From Penicillus capitatus (lineage: Eukaryota; Chlorophyta): a DNA stretch of 64,000 nt. The notes under the pieces were generated by a model that was given only the letters and a program-made list of their open reading frames with translations, made no database searches and was not told the origin of the DNA. Shown here one piece after another: positions 11,659 through 23,500 of the stretch. Every line of letters starts with the position of its first letter. Positions within the stretch are counted from its first letter, which is position 1. The DNA is taken from assembly GCA_965649825.1 (NCBI GenBank), contig OZ287701.1:806001-870000 (forward strand). Direction: 5' to 3'. A program made the translations under genes and the position numbers.

Positions 11659-12752
11659 ATGTCTGGACCGAACCCACAACACATACCGGAGCAGCATCGC
11701 CACCGAAGACAAGACTCACGCGTCACGGCCGTATCGTCGACGCCTAGTGCAGAGACGGTGTCTGGAATACCGCTCGTTCAGGTTTACGCACCGCCGTTGG
11801 GTCACGAGTACGGAGTGCAGCAGCAGTTTCCGCCACCCCTTCCGACGGCACAGTATATCCAGTACGGTGGAGCGGGATACGAATACAAGCCCGAGTATGC
11901 CACTCACGCCGCCATGCCGCATCCACCCCCACCACCGAGCCTTTACTACAGTCGTTATCCGACGCCGAACCATGCTGGCGTTTCAATGCCCCAAGGGGCA
12001 ATGCCGCCGCCTTTAGTGACGTCGGCAGGGCATGTCCGAACGCGACAGGTTCCTGCGAACTACAACGACGGTCGTGTGTATACCTTAACTTTTGACGACG
12101 CTGTTGTCCGAGACGACTTCGTCAAACGCATCCTCTGTCTCATGCTGCTTCAGTTTATCGCCTCTTCGGCGTTTTCTGCCCTCTGCCTGGAACATAGTGG
12201 ATTCAGGGAGGTAGTCAAGGGCATTCCATGGGTTCTCTGGATTTCAATGGTTAGCGGGTTGATGGTGATCATTTTTACCAAGGTCAAACCGGAGACTTCT
12301 CGCAAAAGGTTCCCAGAGCGGTACATATTTCTGGCCTGGACGGCCGCTTTGGTGATATCTCTCACATGGATCACAACGTTGCTGAATCTGGAGTTCCTGC
12401 TGATACTGCAAGTCTTGCTGGCAGTCATCATCGCCTCGCTGCTGATCGTAAATGCCTCGATCATACGGTTCATCACCGATAACCGTTTTCTGTTGTCTAG
12501 TCGAGTGCTTTACAGAAGACTGCTTTGTTGACAGGAAGAACGTTATTGGTTGCCGCCTGTTCGCTTCTAGTTGTGGCCATTCCTATGGGTACGTTCTATG
12601 CGGATGACCCTGGGGTGGTCTTCTTTGGCATTTTCGTTTCCGTCCTCATTATGATATTCTTTCTGTTTCGTGTACACTATCTCATGGGAGATGAATGGAG
12701 AAAACTGCAGCCACATGAAGCATGCACCGCCGCCATGAGCGTCTATTTCTAG
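11659..12752 (+). CDS. LIFEGUARD/TMBIM (BAX inhibitor-1 family) membrane protein
   Basis: Two exons, 11659-12484 and 12535-12752 (50-nt intron), give 347 codons. Residues 1 to about 130 are Pro/Tyr/Gln-rich (PPPLPTAQ, HPPPPPSLYY), as in animal LFG/GRINA proteins. Six hydrophobic segments follow from RDDFVKRILCLMLLQ on, the position where LFG proteins have VRRxFIRKVY. The final DEWRKLQPHEACTAAMSVYF corresponds to the conserved ISPEEY..AALNLYLDI. The family sits in ER or Golgi membranes and modulates Ca2+ leak and cell death. The protein stops where the last membrane segment would normally begin, so it is either short or has an unseen 3' exon. The stop lies 20 bp from the convergent KBL stop. 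Confidence 0.75.
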
Positions 12753-12772
12753 TGGACAGACAGCTCATTGCT

Positions 12773-14444
12773 TCAACACCTTGTGTTTCTCTCCAACCTA
12801 TCCAATCCTCGAGGTTTTCTAACGAAACACAAAACAGCACGAACCATTGCAAATTTCTCGATCGCTTCTGTAAGCTGTTTCTTAGTGTGGAGGGCAGATA
12901 GTTGAACGCGGATTCTTGCTTCCCCTTCAGGCACAACTGGATAGCTAAACCCAATGACATAAACACCTGGAAGAATCGTTCTCAATAAAGCACGATCAGG
13001 CTGACGATGAGACTCGCCCTCTTTCAGAAGATCTTGTGCGACATTACTGGTGAGCTGAGCGTTGTAGAGCATAACAGGCTAAGAAAGAGCAAACTTAGCC
13101 CCTTGATCATTTAATTAATTGGCCTTACGATGATGGGATGGCCCGAGCCACACAGCTTAAATGATTGTGTCATTTGATGTCTGAAATAATCCATGTTCTC
13201 ACGAAGGGACTCTCTGAGAGCATGGCTTTCATGTATTAAATCGAATGCCGCGATAGACGCTCCCACAATCGGTGGAGGCAATGAATTTGAAAAGAGATAG
13301 GGGCGTGATTTTTGCCGAAGAATTTGAATAACCTCACTCGATGCCGTTGTGTAACCGCCTGTTCCTCCACCCATGGCTTTGCCCAGTGTTGAATTGATGA
13401 TATGCACTCGCCCCTCCACTCCACATAGCTCTGCCGTGCCCCTCCCATGTTTGCCTAGAAACCCTGTTGCGTGGCAGTCATCCACGAAAACGTAGGCATC
13501 GAACTCTTGAGCCAGGTCACAGATATCCTTCAACGGAGCGATTTCGCCTGGACACGTCTCATGTTAAAACCATATGTGTACATGAATAAGAAACACCTAC
13601 CATCCATAGAGAATGCGCCATCTGTCGCAATCAATCGAAAACGGCTGTTCTTTGATTCTTCGCTCATCAGCTGCGATCGTAGATCGTTCATATCGCGATG
13701 CTTGTATCGTGCGCGTTTGGCCTGAATGCCACTGACGCCTCATCGCAAATCACACATCGAGGACGATCTCACTTTGCACAGTCGGATGCCGTCAATGATC
13801 GATGCGTGATTCAGGGCATCCGAGAAGACGATGTCGTCTTTTGTCAGCAGTGCCTCGAACAGCCCTGCATTGGCATCGAAACAGCTGGTATAGAGAATGG
13901 TGTCCTCCGTTCCATGAAAGGCACTGATTTTGTCTTCCAGCTGCTTATGCACATCCTGCAAAGCAACAACGATTCTCCATACAGATCGCGTGATCTCAGA
14001 GGCTACCTGTGTGCCACAGATAAAGCGCACAGACGAGAGGCCGTAGCCATGGGATCGGATTGCTGCTTGGGCAGCCTCCAGGATCTTGGGATGGTTGCTG
14101 AGACCGAGATAGTTGTTGCTACCTACACACGCGGCAGTTGAGACGCGTCGTACATGACGCCCATAGCGGAGTAGATACATAGATTCAGGACACGTTGGCC
14201 ATCGACAAGCTCTGGAAACAAACAATGTCTCAAACTTGCGTATCCTTCGGCGTAACGGACTTATCGCTTCGCTTTGGGGAGACGTAATGATACGTTCCTC
14301 TTTGTATTTGCCACTCGCTTTCACCTCTGCGATTTGCGCCGTCAGCGTCTCGGACATTACATCGCGCTTGGACTGCGCTTCCGTTAACGACGCAAAACAG
14401 CGAAAGTGGCGAGGCAGAGAACGGCCGAAACGAAAGAGCGACAT
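12773..14444 (-). CDS. KBL: Glycine C-acetyltransferase (2-amino-3-ketobutyrate CoA ligase), likely mitochondrial
   Basis: PLP enzyme of the alpha-oxoamine synthase family; it cleaves 2-amino-3-oxobutyrate with CoA to glycine and acetyl-CoA after threonine dehydrogenase. Exons 14444-14261, 14211-14179, 14122-14007, 13955-13773, 13721-13601, 13547-13129, 13078-13018 and 12966-12773 give 436 codons. Clear landmarks are [65 protein letters not shown], the PLP lysine in [30 protein letters not shown] and [12 protein letters not shown]. These fit bacterial KBL rather than ALAS, BioF or LCB1. The N-terminus ([17 protein letters not shown]) looks like a mitochondrial presequence. The intron at 12967-13017 needs a GC donor. 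The start is only 80 bp downstream of the dynein stop on the same strand. The last exon's exact end is the least certain part. Confidence 0.9.
12967..13017 (-). other. GC-AG intron in KBL
   Basis: The conserved reading [19 protein letters not shown] is kept only if the 51-nt intron begins GCGAGT and ends TTCCAG. The nearby GT would break the frame. Confidence 0.75.
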
Positions 14445-14524
14445 CACGGAACGATGTTCAAGACGATCGTCGTCAATCACAATGTATTCGATGGTCCATC
14501 AAAAGCGCCGACGGACGGGGAAGT

Positions 14525-17500
14525 TCATACGACATCTAGAAAGAGAGCGACGCCAGCCAGCGTCCATTTGATCCAGGAGTGTTTAGATTTCAGCTGTGCG
14601 GTAAAGACTTCTTCGCGAAATCGCGCCTCCGTTGTGTAGACGGGGCATTGATAGACATCTTTCTGTTCGGCTTTGTCGGCCGTCACTGCCTTAATCAGAA
14701 TCACAGGCATCTGGCAGAAAAGCTGTTTTGGTCGTGAATCGTCCAGGCATCCGGTTTTCTCCTCCCATCGTGCGCCTTCCAGCGTCAGTCCATGTACGAA
14801 AGCGCCGTCTCTGGTGAGAATTGCGTTAGATGATAGATAGCGATGAGGGAACGAGTACACCTGGAGGCAGCTTCGATCTGATCTGGCTGTTTCTTCGTGA
14901 CTTCCGTCAGAATCACTGTCTTATCCAATGGCCAGTCATTACGCCGAGCCGTCGTTTGCATCACCGCCGTCAAAAAGGACTGCGGATTAAATAAGCCGGA
15001 AAGCCAAACGACCTAGCATCCGCGAAAGTAAGACACTTGGTCGAGCAGGGGTCATCCTCATCCGACCTTCGGAACGCTCAGATCCGCCGTCCACTCGGAC
15101 AGCTGATTCACACGTTGCAGCAGATTATTCAGCCACGATCCCAATGGCCTGAGCGACGGATACGCCAGATTCCTCCAACTTCCTGCACGACGATGGTATA
15201 TCGAGGCGCGTTCGATCTCGGTGTGTCGTCGGCCTTACCGGGAACGGCATCGTTCGCAAGGGCGTGCATGAGGCGTTCCATCGTTTCCGAAATCGTCAGG
15301 TCACCCTTGAGTCCGAGCTCCAATTCGGCGAGACTCCTTTTCATCTCGCTCAGCAACGCATTCATCCTTTCCGTTTCCTACGAAACGGCAATCGCATGAC
15401 CTCCGTCGCGACGATCGCGTCCGTCGTCGGGACCTGAATGGCGACCATGACATAGGGCGAATACTCATCGACGCGACTGCGGATGTCTTCGAGGTCGAAG
15501 TTCTCGGGCAGACGTTCGACCAAGTCGTCCAATACGATCTTCGATTTCTCTTCGATGGAGAGGCCTGTAGAGAGAAAAGCTAAAGGCAATGCTGTGCAAA
15601 ACGTCTTCTCAACCTCCATCGCCTCCAGCCTCTTGTGGCTGCAGCAAAGAGACGTTCGTGCAAAACGCCTCAGCTTCGCGAAGCTTGAATCCGATTTCCG
15701 CGTTGGGATGCAATCCGAAAGCGAGAGGCGTCTCCGATGGCATCGACTCGCCAACGTAGTCCAGAACCTAAAAGCGAAAAACAATGAGTCGCGGGGTGTC
15801 TTGCTCGTGGCTCGACTTGTTTGTGCGATAGTGTGTTTTGTGGGGTTGGGAATCCCGGGAACATATCCATTCCCTCGAGGAGCTGTTCGTTGAAGTACTT
15901 ATAGAGATAGGCATTGGCCAGACGTCGATCCCAGTCCTCAACGATATGTCCACCGTACATAATCTCGCCAAAGATGTAGCGCAGATCGTCCCACGGCACT
16001 TTGACGTTGTTCTCCAGATAGTTGTTGGCGCATTGACCGCAGCAAAGCAGATCGCCAGTGTTGAATGGATAGTTCATGTTCCAGCCGATGCCCGATCGGG
16101 CGCCAGGAAGATTGCCGACGCCGAACTTCTTGCGTTCGAGTAATGCGGCGTGGAAATAGCAGAGCGAAAAGACAATCATGCGGAACTCTGCCTGTTTGGC
16201 GCAGCTCTCGAGAATCTCTTCGGAAAACTGACCGTATGCTCTTCGGAGATTGGCCTGGAGACCCTCGGGTGGTTCGTTGGTGAGCTTAATGGAGTTCTGC
16301 AGAAGGGAAATGGGCAGCGGCTTTTCGAGGAGAGGTGGCGGCTCGGCCGATAGGAACAATCGGAACTCGGGATGTGCTCCTTCGCTCAGTTTGTCCACCT
16401 GTCACCGATCGCTTTCATGATTGCGATCGTGATCGTGATGCGACGTGACCTTCTTCTCAAGCGGTCCAGATGTCCAATCGATCGTGAGATGGATGTTCTG
16501 CAGAAGCACCCATCCGCCGTTCTTGTGTGCATGATTCAGACTGTTCATGGCGATTGGCTCTTGACCTTGACCTAGAGAGATCGAGACGTATTTTCCGTTG
16601 TCAAGCGTAAAATCAGATTTTCGCCCCAGAGCCTCGACAGATCCGGCGACGTCGACGCCTGGAGATAGAAAAACGAAAATCGGCACACCGGGACTCGAAT
16701 CCTGTCCAGTGCCATGAGATCAAGAAAAAGTGTTCGACGTGACAGATGGATATAACCTGAAAAGACAGCTCGAGATCGAAAGGTTGCGAAGAGACGTATT
16801 GTTGGCCGATCGTCTTGGTGACGAATTTGGCCATGGCGGCAGTTAGGCGATCGGGACGCAGTGCCCGAAAGAGCAACAGTTGATCAAACTCCGTCATGCG
16901 TTTCCATTCGCCCGGCAACGGTTCGTCTTCGGGTCGTTCAAGTTCCATCCACTCTCGCCATCTCTTGGCCGAACCGACGAGATCGTCTGCATCGACATCG
17001 CTGTTGAATGGCGGCGTCGTCAACGACGGTTAGCACATACCTGGCAGCGCGGCATAGTCATCGAGTTCTTTCAGAGCGTGGACGGTTCCCCAACTGGCAT
17101 CACTGACCCATTCGCTGAGAGGGTTATCGACGCCAGCAACGCGTGGCCCTTTCAAGAGGAACTCGAACTTATCGACCTTCAGTTCTCCGTTTTTCTTGAG
17201 AATCGCCATGCACAGCTGAGTGGCGACAATGAGCTTGTGTCGTTCAAAGAGTCCCTGCAGATGTTATGGATGGAATCTTGCCGAACAGCGATGATGTGCC
17301 ATAGGATACCTGTGCGACGTAAGAGAAGACAACGAAGGTCGTCGTTTCGATCAGCTGATCGACGCGCTCTTTGGTATCGACTTCTCTTCCCAGTCGCTTG
17401 TGCTCCGGCACTCGAGATTCGTCTTTTCCTCCCGGCGTCATGCCCATTCCTGCAGCGATCGGTGCGATCTCGATCGATTCGATTCGATCGATGCATCTTA

Positions 17501-20500
17501 CCTTTCTTAAGAATGTACACGAAGTTCGCCATCGAGTAATGATACACGCGATCCAGGGCGTTCAAATTGTCGACAAGGAAGTAAACCAGTGACCCACGGG
17601 TCGCGACCGGTCGGTAGACTTCTCTAGCTTTGGAGATATTGAGTTCCGTCTCCCGTCCGAGCCGAACCTTCTCTTCAATATCCAACGCCGTTTTCTTTGT
17701 ATCTTCCAGATTCTCGATCAGTTCGATGTCTTCCAGAATGTCGCCCTGCGAATTGGCCAGTTTCAGCAAAAGATTATCTTCCAGTTCTGTCAATGTGATC
17801 GTGTACTGAGCCAGTTGTCGGACCTAGAGTGGCCGAGGTGAGCGACGATGGAGAGAAGGAACGAGGGACGCACCAGTTGCTGTGCTTGTTCTTGAAGGTC
17901 GGGTCGCTCGTGATCGACTACGAGTGCCAGCAATTGATCTTCCAGCCCCTTCTCTGTTACGCAGAAATTGAGCAGCGTCGTCTGGGCCGCGATCTCTGGT
18001 TTGTAATGAGGATTGGCGAGTTTGGTCTGCAGGTAAAGGCGGAAATTGGCATCGTATTCCACCTCGCTGTCACCGATCACCATGATCGTGTTTCTTCCTC
18101 TCTTGGTCGTCACCTGAAAACGCTTCGATGAGAGACGCGGGCCATCGGCGCTACAGTACCTTTTGGATGACGGGATCGAGAACGGCATCGATATCTTGCG
18201 GGAGGTTTTCCAGGAGCAATGGCAGTCCATTCTCGATGGCATGGATGACCTTGTCGAGGTATCTGACGAGAGAGAGGCAGACGATGAGGAGGGAATGCAC
18301 ATGTATGGCGGCGCGTTACCGTGGTTGCGATTGCTGGATGATGATGAGGCCGTTTGGTTCCTCGCGATTCTTGATCCATTTGATCCCTTGAAGCTGAGGG
18401 TCAATGATCAACGGCCATCGTGATGCATTCGTAATGATCGCGCCATTTTCAACGGAAAGGGGATCGGAGGGCAAACCTGAACAATCGCGCTCGCATCCTC
18501 CTCGGATCGTAATGCACTCGGCTAACCTTCGTTCGCCCACGTCGCTTTGCTGCGATCGTTTGCCAACATGTCAAGCGGTTTGATGTTGTCGCTAATCGGA
18601 ATCTCACGTCCGATCAGATCTGGTAGCCACTTCTCTTCGACGAGCCGTATCCTGCACGGCAAAAACGATCGTCCACATAACGACTGTCCGAGATCACCGG
18701 AAATGCATATTGAATGGCCCTGCATATGAGACAAATGCAGATGCGAGGAGCACATCGCCCACGAGTTTGCCCTCTTGAATCTGCCAAACCGTGATCGAAC
18801 TACCGGATGGCTGAGGAAGTGATGGTGCTTTACTTCGAATTTGAGAATCTCTTCGTTCCATCTCTTGTTTTCGCCAGACAGGCCATTGATCAGACGATCT
18901 GCCAATCCCGCTTTCTTTGCTGTTTTCTCGGCCTGTGCGATAGCTTGGTTCTTGTCCTCGGTTGCTTTCATGAGGCTCTCCTCCAGCGCCGCCACCCGAT
19001 CGTTCAACTCTCGCACTTTGGCTCGAATGCCTGAGCCATGCATCAAAGGTTCAAGCAGAAAGACACCGGGTGTTAATGCATCGCACCTGCCAGCTTCTTA
19101 TTGGCGCCCTCCAATTTCTTATTAGCCTCCGAGAGCGCGGCGCGTTTCGGAGCCACCACCTGATAGATTCTAAAGTACTTGCAGATATTGACCACCCACG
19201 AGCACAATCCGGAAGCAGCTCCAGATTTGGATCTGACACAAAGAGACCCCCCTTCATATGCCATCCTTCACTCGACCAGGATCCACCTGATGTAGTCGGC
19301 ATTGAAGTTTGGGTTGCTCATGTAGTCCCTCTCGACCACTTCCACGCACTTCTCTGGCGTATTGTCTTTATCGAAGTTCACCAAACTCTTTAGAAAGGCA
19401 TCGACGTTGCCCATAAACTTCTTGCCGGCATTCCAGCTAAGATCCTTCGGAATCTTTCCGCCGGGTGCTGTCAGCACCATGCACGCGGAGACCACCTTCA
19501 ATGCAACGTGTCACCATGGGTCCGTTCAGCACGCTCCATCTCTCACCTGAACCACTTCGGCTGCAGGACTGCCGAACGATTTCAGTTCGCCCAGAGATGC
19601 TTTGTCCAATGAATTGAGTGCCGCTTCGGCATCTTTGATAATGGGCTCGGCTGCACCCAGGTCCCGTTCACATTCCGCTTGAAACGCCTGAACCTCTTGC
19701 TGCAGGTTGGCGCATTGATTCTCGTCATCTCGACTGGATTCGACGGCTTCATCGACTACAGCCTTTTCTTGGCCGATCGAGACAATCAGTTCATCTGTCT
19801 TCGCTTTCTTCTCTTCAACAATGATCTGCTCTTCCTGAAGCGCTTTCTGGAGGTCGGCAACCTAAAGGGACAATGGCAGGCGAATAAGAATCGCTCGGCA
19901 ATATACACGAAACCTGTTCGGATGCTTGGGCAATCTTCTCTACACCGTTCTCCAGACGACTCTTCGCTGTTTTGAGCTCCGTCCTCTTCTTCGCGAGAAG
20001 CTGTTTGTACAGAGCAATTAATTCCAGATAGGATTTCGGTGTGGTGTAGTTGTATCTTCGATAGCTCTCCAGATACCTGACATGACGTTTTTGTCATGAC
20101 CAGGCGACCCTGAGAGAGGATGAACCTTCTGCTCGCTTCGGTGACCTCCTGATGGGCAAAGGACATGTGCAGAGCGATTTTCTCCCGAATCGGTTCTTCG
20201 ATATCCGGAATGTCCGTCAGAAATTTTTGCGCGACAGAAATCAGCGCCTCCGGTGGCCATCCATGAAACCAGTCGAACTGCGTACAGTTCACCAGGGCTG
20301 GGAACTGCCTTGCGCGGATTCTGAATTTATCACCCACCTGTATGGCACGCCCTCTCTATCACACGTAGGAGAAAGGCCGATCGCTTACTGGACTGAAACA
20401 GAGCACGACATGGAGAAATCGCCGAACCTTCTGGATGAAGAAATCCCACAAGTTCTCTGGCGTATCGACAAGACCTGCCGCTTTGGCTTCGTTTCGCACA

Positions 20501-23500
20501 GCATTGCAGAAGCTCTCTCTGTCTTCCTAAAGACGGCAGACAATTGCTGGCGCTCTTGTCTATAGACATCGGTATACTGGAGCGCACAGATCGGCAATGT
20601 ATCCCGTTGACAGGAGATCGTTGATGTACACCAGGAAACGTTCGTTGACGATCTGGTTGTCCGTCATGAGGAAGGTAATGGGCAATCCCTTGGTGCCCGC
20701 TTTCGAATAGAGTGCCAGTAAGTTCTCTTTGAAATCGGCGATGCCGTAGGTCGACGTCACGGCGATCTGAAAAACGGAGTAGCCGCAGATGAAAGAGGCC
20801 AATCTCGCCAGCGACTGTTTTCCTGAACCGCCGACACCGACGAGCATAGCATTGCCACACGGCAGATCCAGAATCCGCATGATTCGGCAGATGTGCTCCA
20901 CGGCCTGGCGAAAGAGGACGAGATTCATGACGGCATTGGACTCGTTATATTCGTTCAGCTTCTCCTCCAATGTCCTCTTCAGTTCATCATAGCTCGTGAC
21001 TTCGTCATAGACCGGGAGATCCTCAGTCGCTATGGATGGCATAGCATAAGGGGCGATGCGATATGAGACGGTTACGCACATGAAGGATTGGCGACCGATG
21101 CAAAGAGAAGAGGCGTGGCATTCAGTTCTTCGCTGTCGAGATCTCCAAAGATCCGTTTGGTCACGGTAGATTTGAAGCCGTCGAAGATCTGGATGTCATC
21201 TTCGTTCACCAGACGATCCCGAAACACGCGATCGCATTCGTAGCACCACAAGCGTGCCACCTTGATCGGTGTCTACCGTCGCATATCGTCAGAGGATTGC
21301 GTTTTTGCCTAATGGCATACTCGAAAGGCATCTTTGGTCATTCGCGTGAGGCCTTGTGTAATGTTCGTAAGTTCTCTCAGATTGAATTGGTAGTGGAATT
21401 TGATCGCCGATGGCAAAAAGTTGTTCATCACGAGTGCGTGCAGTTCGATCGTTGCATCGACAAGCTTGCCGCCCATTTTCGCCACTTCGGCGTCGAAAAC
21501 CGTCAAGTGTCCATCGACGATCTGTCATCACTCATGCACCCACAGGTGCCACAGGTGCCGCACTGACCTGTTGGTAGATCGATTTGACGATCTCGGCATT
21601 AGGCATCTGAACGGCAAAGGTCACGAAATGACGTTGCATACGTGGGGTGATCTGGAACGAGCCGGCTGTAGGATTCATCGACGCGCAGTACTGACAGTTG
21701 ATCACTTCCTTCAGCACAATCTTCACCTTATCATACCTAGAACGCCAGGTGTCACGTCGGATGTCTGTCTAGCTAAAGGGAAGCGAATATACCATCCCTT
21801 ATAATCGACGAATTGACGCGCCAGTTCAATCGCCGATTGCGTGTCGTATTTATCCACGAATGGCATGTTCAGATCATCGAGGAAATAGACGAGTCTTCGA
21901 GAACCGGGAGGGCCGAAACGGACGCCGGATTTCTTCTCGAGTGGCTGCTCGAGCATGACCTGCGCCAACGCATCGCTCTGCAGATGGCGGCGGCGGGTAG
22001 AGGACAAACCTGCACGGAGGGAGCATCGGAGAAAGAATTCATATTGAGTGTGCTCGATAGTGTGATGTCGGTATCCAGATTTCGCAGTTTGTTTTTCATG
22101 ATCGCCGTCTTTCCTGTTCCCGTGTTGCCGACGAACATGACGTAATGCTTGTTCGCGACAAGGCTGTCCAGAAAGTAGCTCAATCGCGTTGTCTCGACGG
22201 TTGGCACGAAGAGCGAACTGAAATCGGCGTCGGGACTGTAGACGAAATCCTGGATGCGATTCTCCCACGGTGCCATAAGACATTGCTCCTCGTCCACATA
22301 GTAGTCATACACCAATCCCTTTTCAGGAAACGGAACCGTCTTCCATTCGGAGATCCACCTAGACAAAGAGCTCAAGACCGAGAAGACGTCACGCGATCGG
22401 ACGGTTACCATTTCGAAAACTGCGTTCGGAAGTCCGAGACCTTATCGACGAGCATACAGCCGCCAAACGCCCAGACACAAGCAAAGACGAAGTGATGTTC
22501 GACGAGTTTTTTGTCCGGTGGCGGCGCTCCTCGAACGGTCTCTTGCGGCAAAATGCCTTCGAGGATTTTGCAGATCGTCATCGCCTGCGACACCGCCGGA
22601 AGCTGAACGACGTATTTGAAATGGCGGCGGCAATGTTCTAGACAGACGTCGACGTATTTTCCAAACAAAGCCGTCAAGAGAGGCTGGTATTCCTTAGCCT
22701 GCAACACCATCGCCTCCGTCTGTGTCCTGACGACGGGTAGACGCGTCATACTTCTAAACTCTCGATCCAACTGTCGACTGCCGGTTTCCAACCGACATCA
22801 TCTCCGTTGACGAATACCACACCTCCTCTCGAAACCGTCGCCGGAGAACAGTGGTTCATGTGGTTGATCTCCAGCAACAGGCGCATCGTCGGTGTCAGCG
22901 GTATGCGTTCGTTCGAAGCTAGTGTAAGCATCTTGTTGTCATCCATCACCTGTATCGTGCGTGGCCTCAGCAAAGACGACGGATCCGAAGTCGATGGTGT
23001 ATACCGTGTTCATGCTTTCGATCCATTCGGCATCGATGTCGCCGTCGAGAACGATCCATTGGTGTTTGTTCGTGGCGTTGTTTGCCATGTCGCGGAACGT
23101 GACGGATACGAGACCCTCTTTCCATTCGCGTGTGGTGGGATGCAGAAAACCGTAGAGTTCGTTTCGAGTCACGGACTTTGGATTGATCGGTTTGACGATC
23201 GATTTTTCGCCGTGGTTGTTTTGCGCGCGATTGAGTGTTCGCCAGATCGCCGTCTTGCCACAACCGGCAGGGCCGAGTAAGAAAACGGACCAGCGCACTT
23301 CGAAGATCTCCCTCAGCTGCGTCGCACAGAGATACCACACCGACTGCCATTGATTCGGCGATACCTGAGAGATCTTGAGGCAGAAGGTATCGTCCGGCTG
23401 GTAACCGAGCTGCACAGCCGCCTCCCGGATTCGGCTATCGAATGTTTGATCGACGGCACGCGGAACGAGTTCCAGCGTTTTGGGGAAGAGATCGTTGAGC

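Noticed and set aside
16681-16705. T-arm-like GATTCGAGTCCC (minus strand) suggesting a tRNA
   Set aside because: It falls inside a dynein exon encoding the conserved [10 protein letters not shown] region, and no cloverleaf surrounds it.
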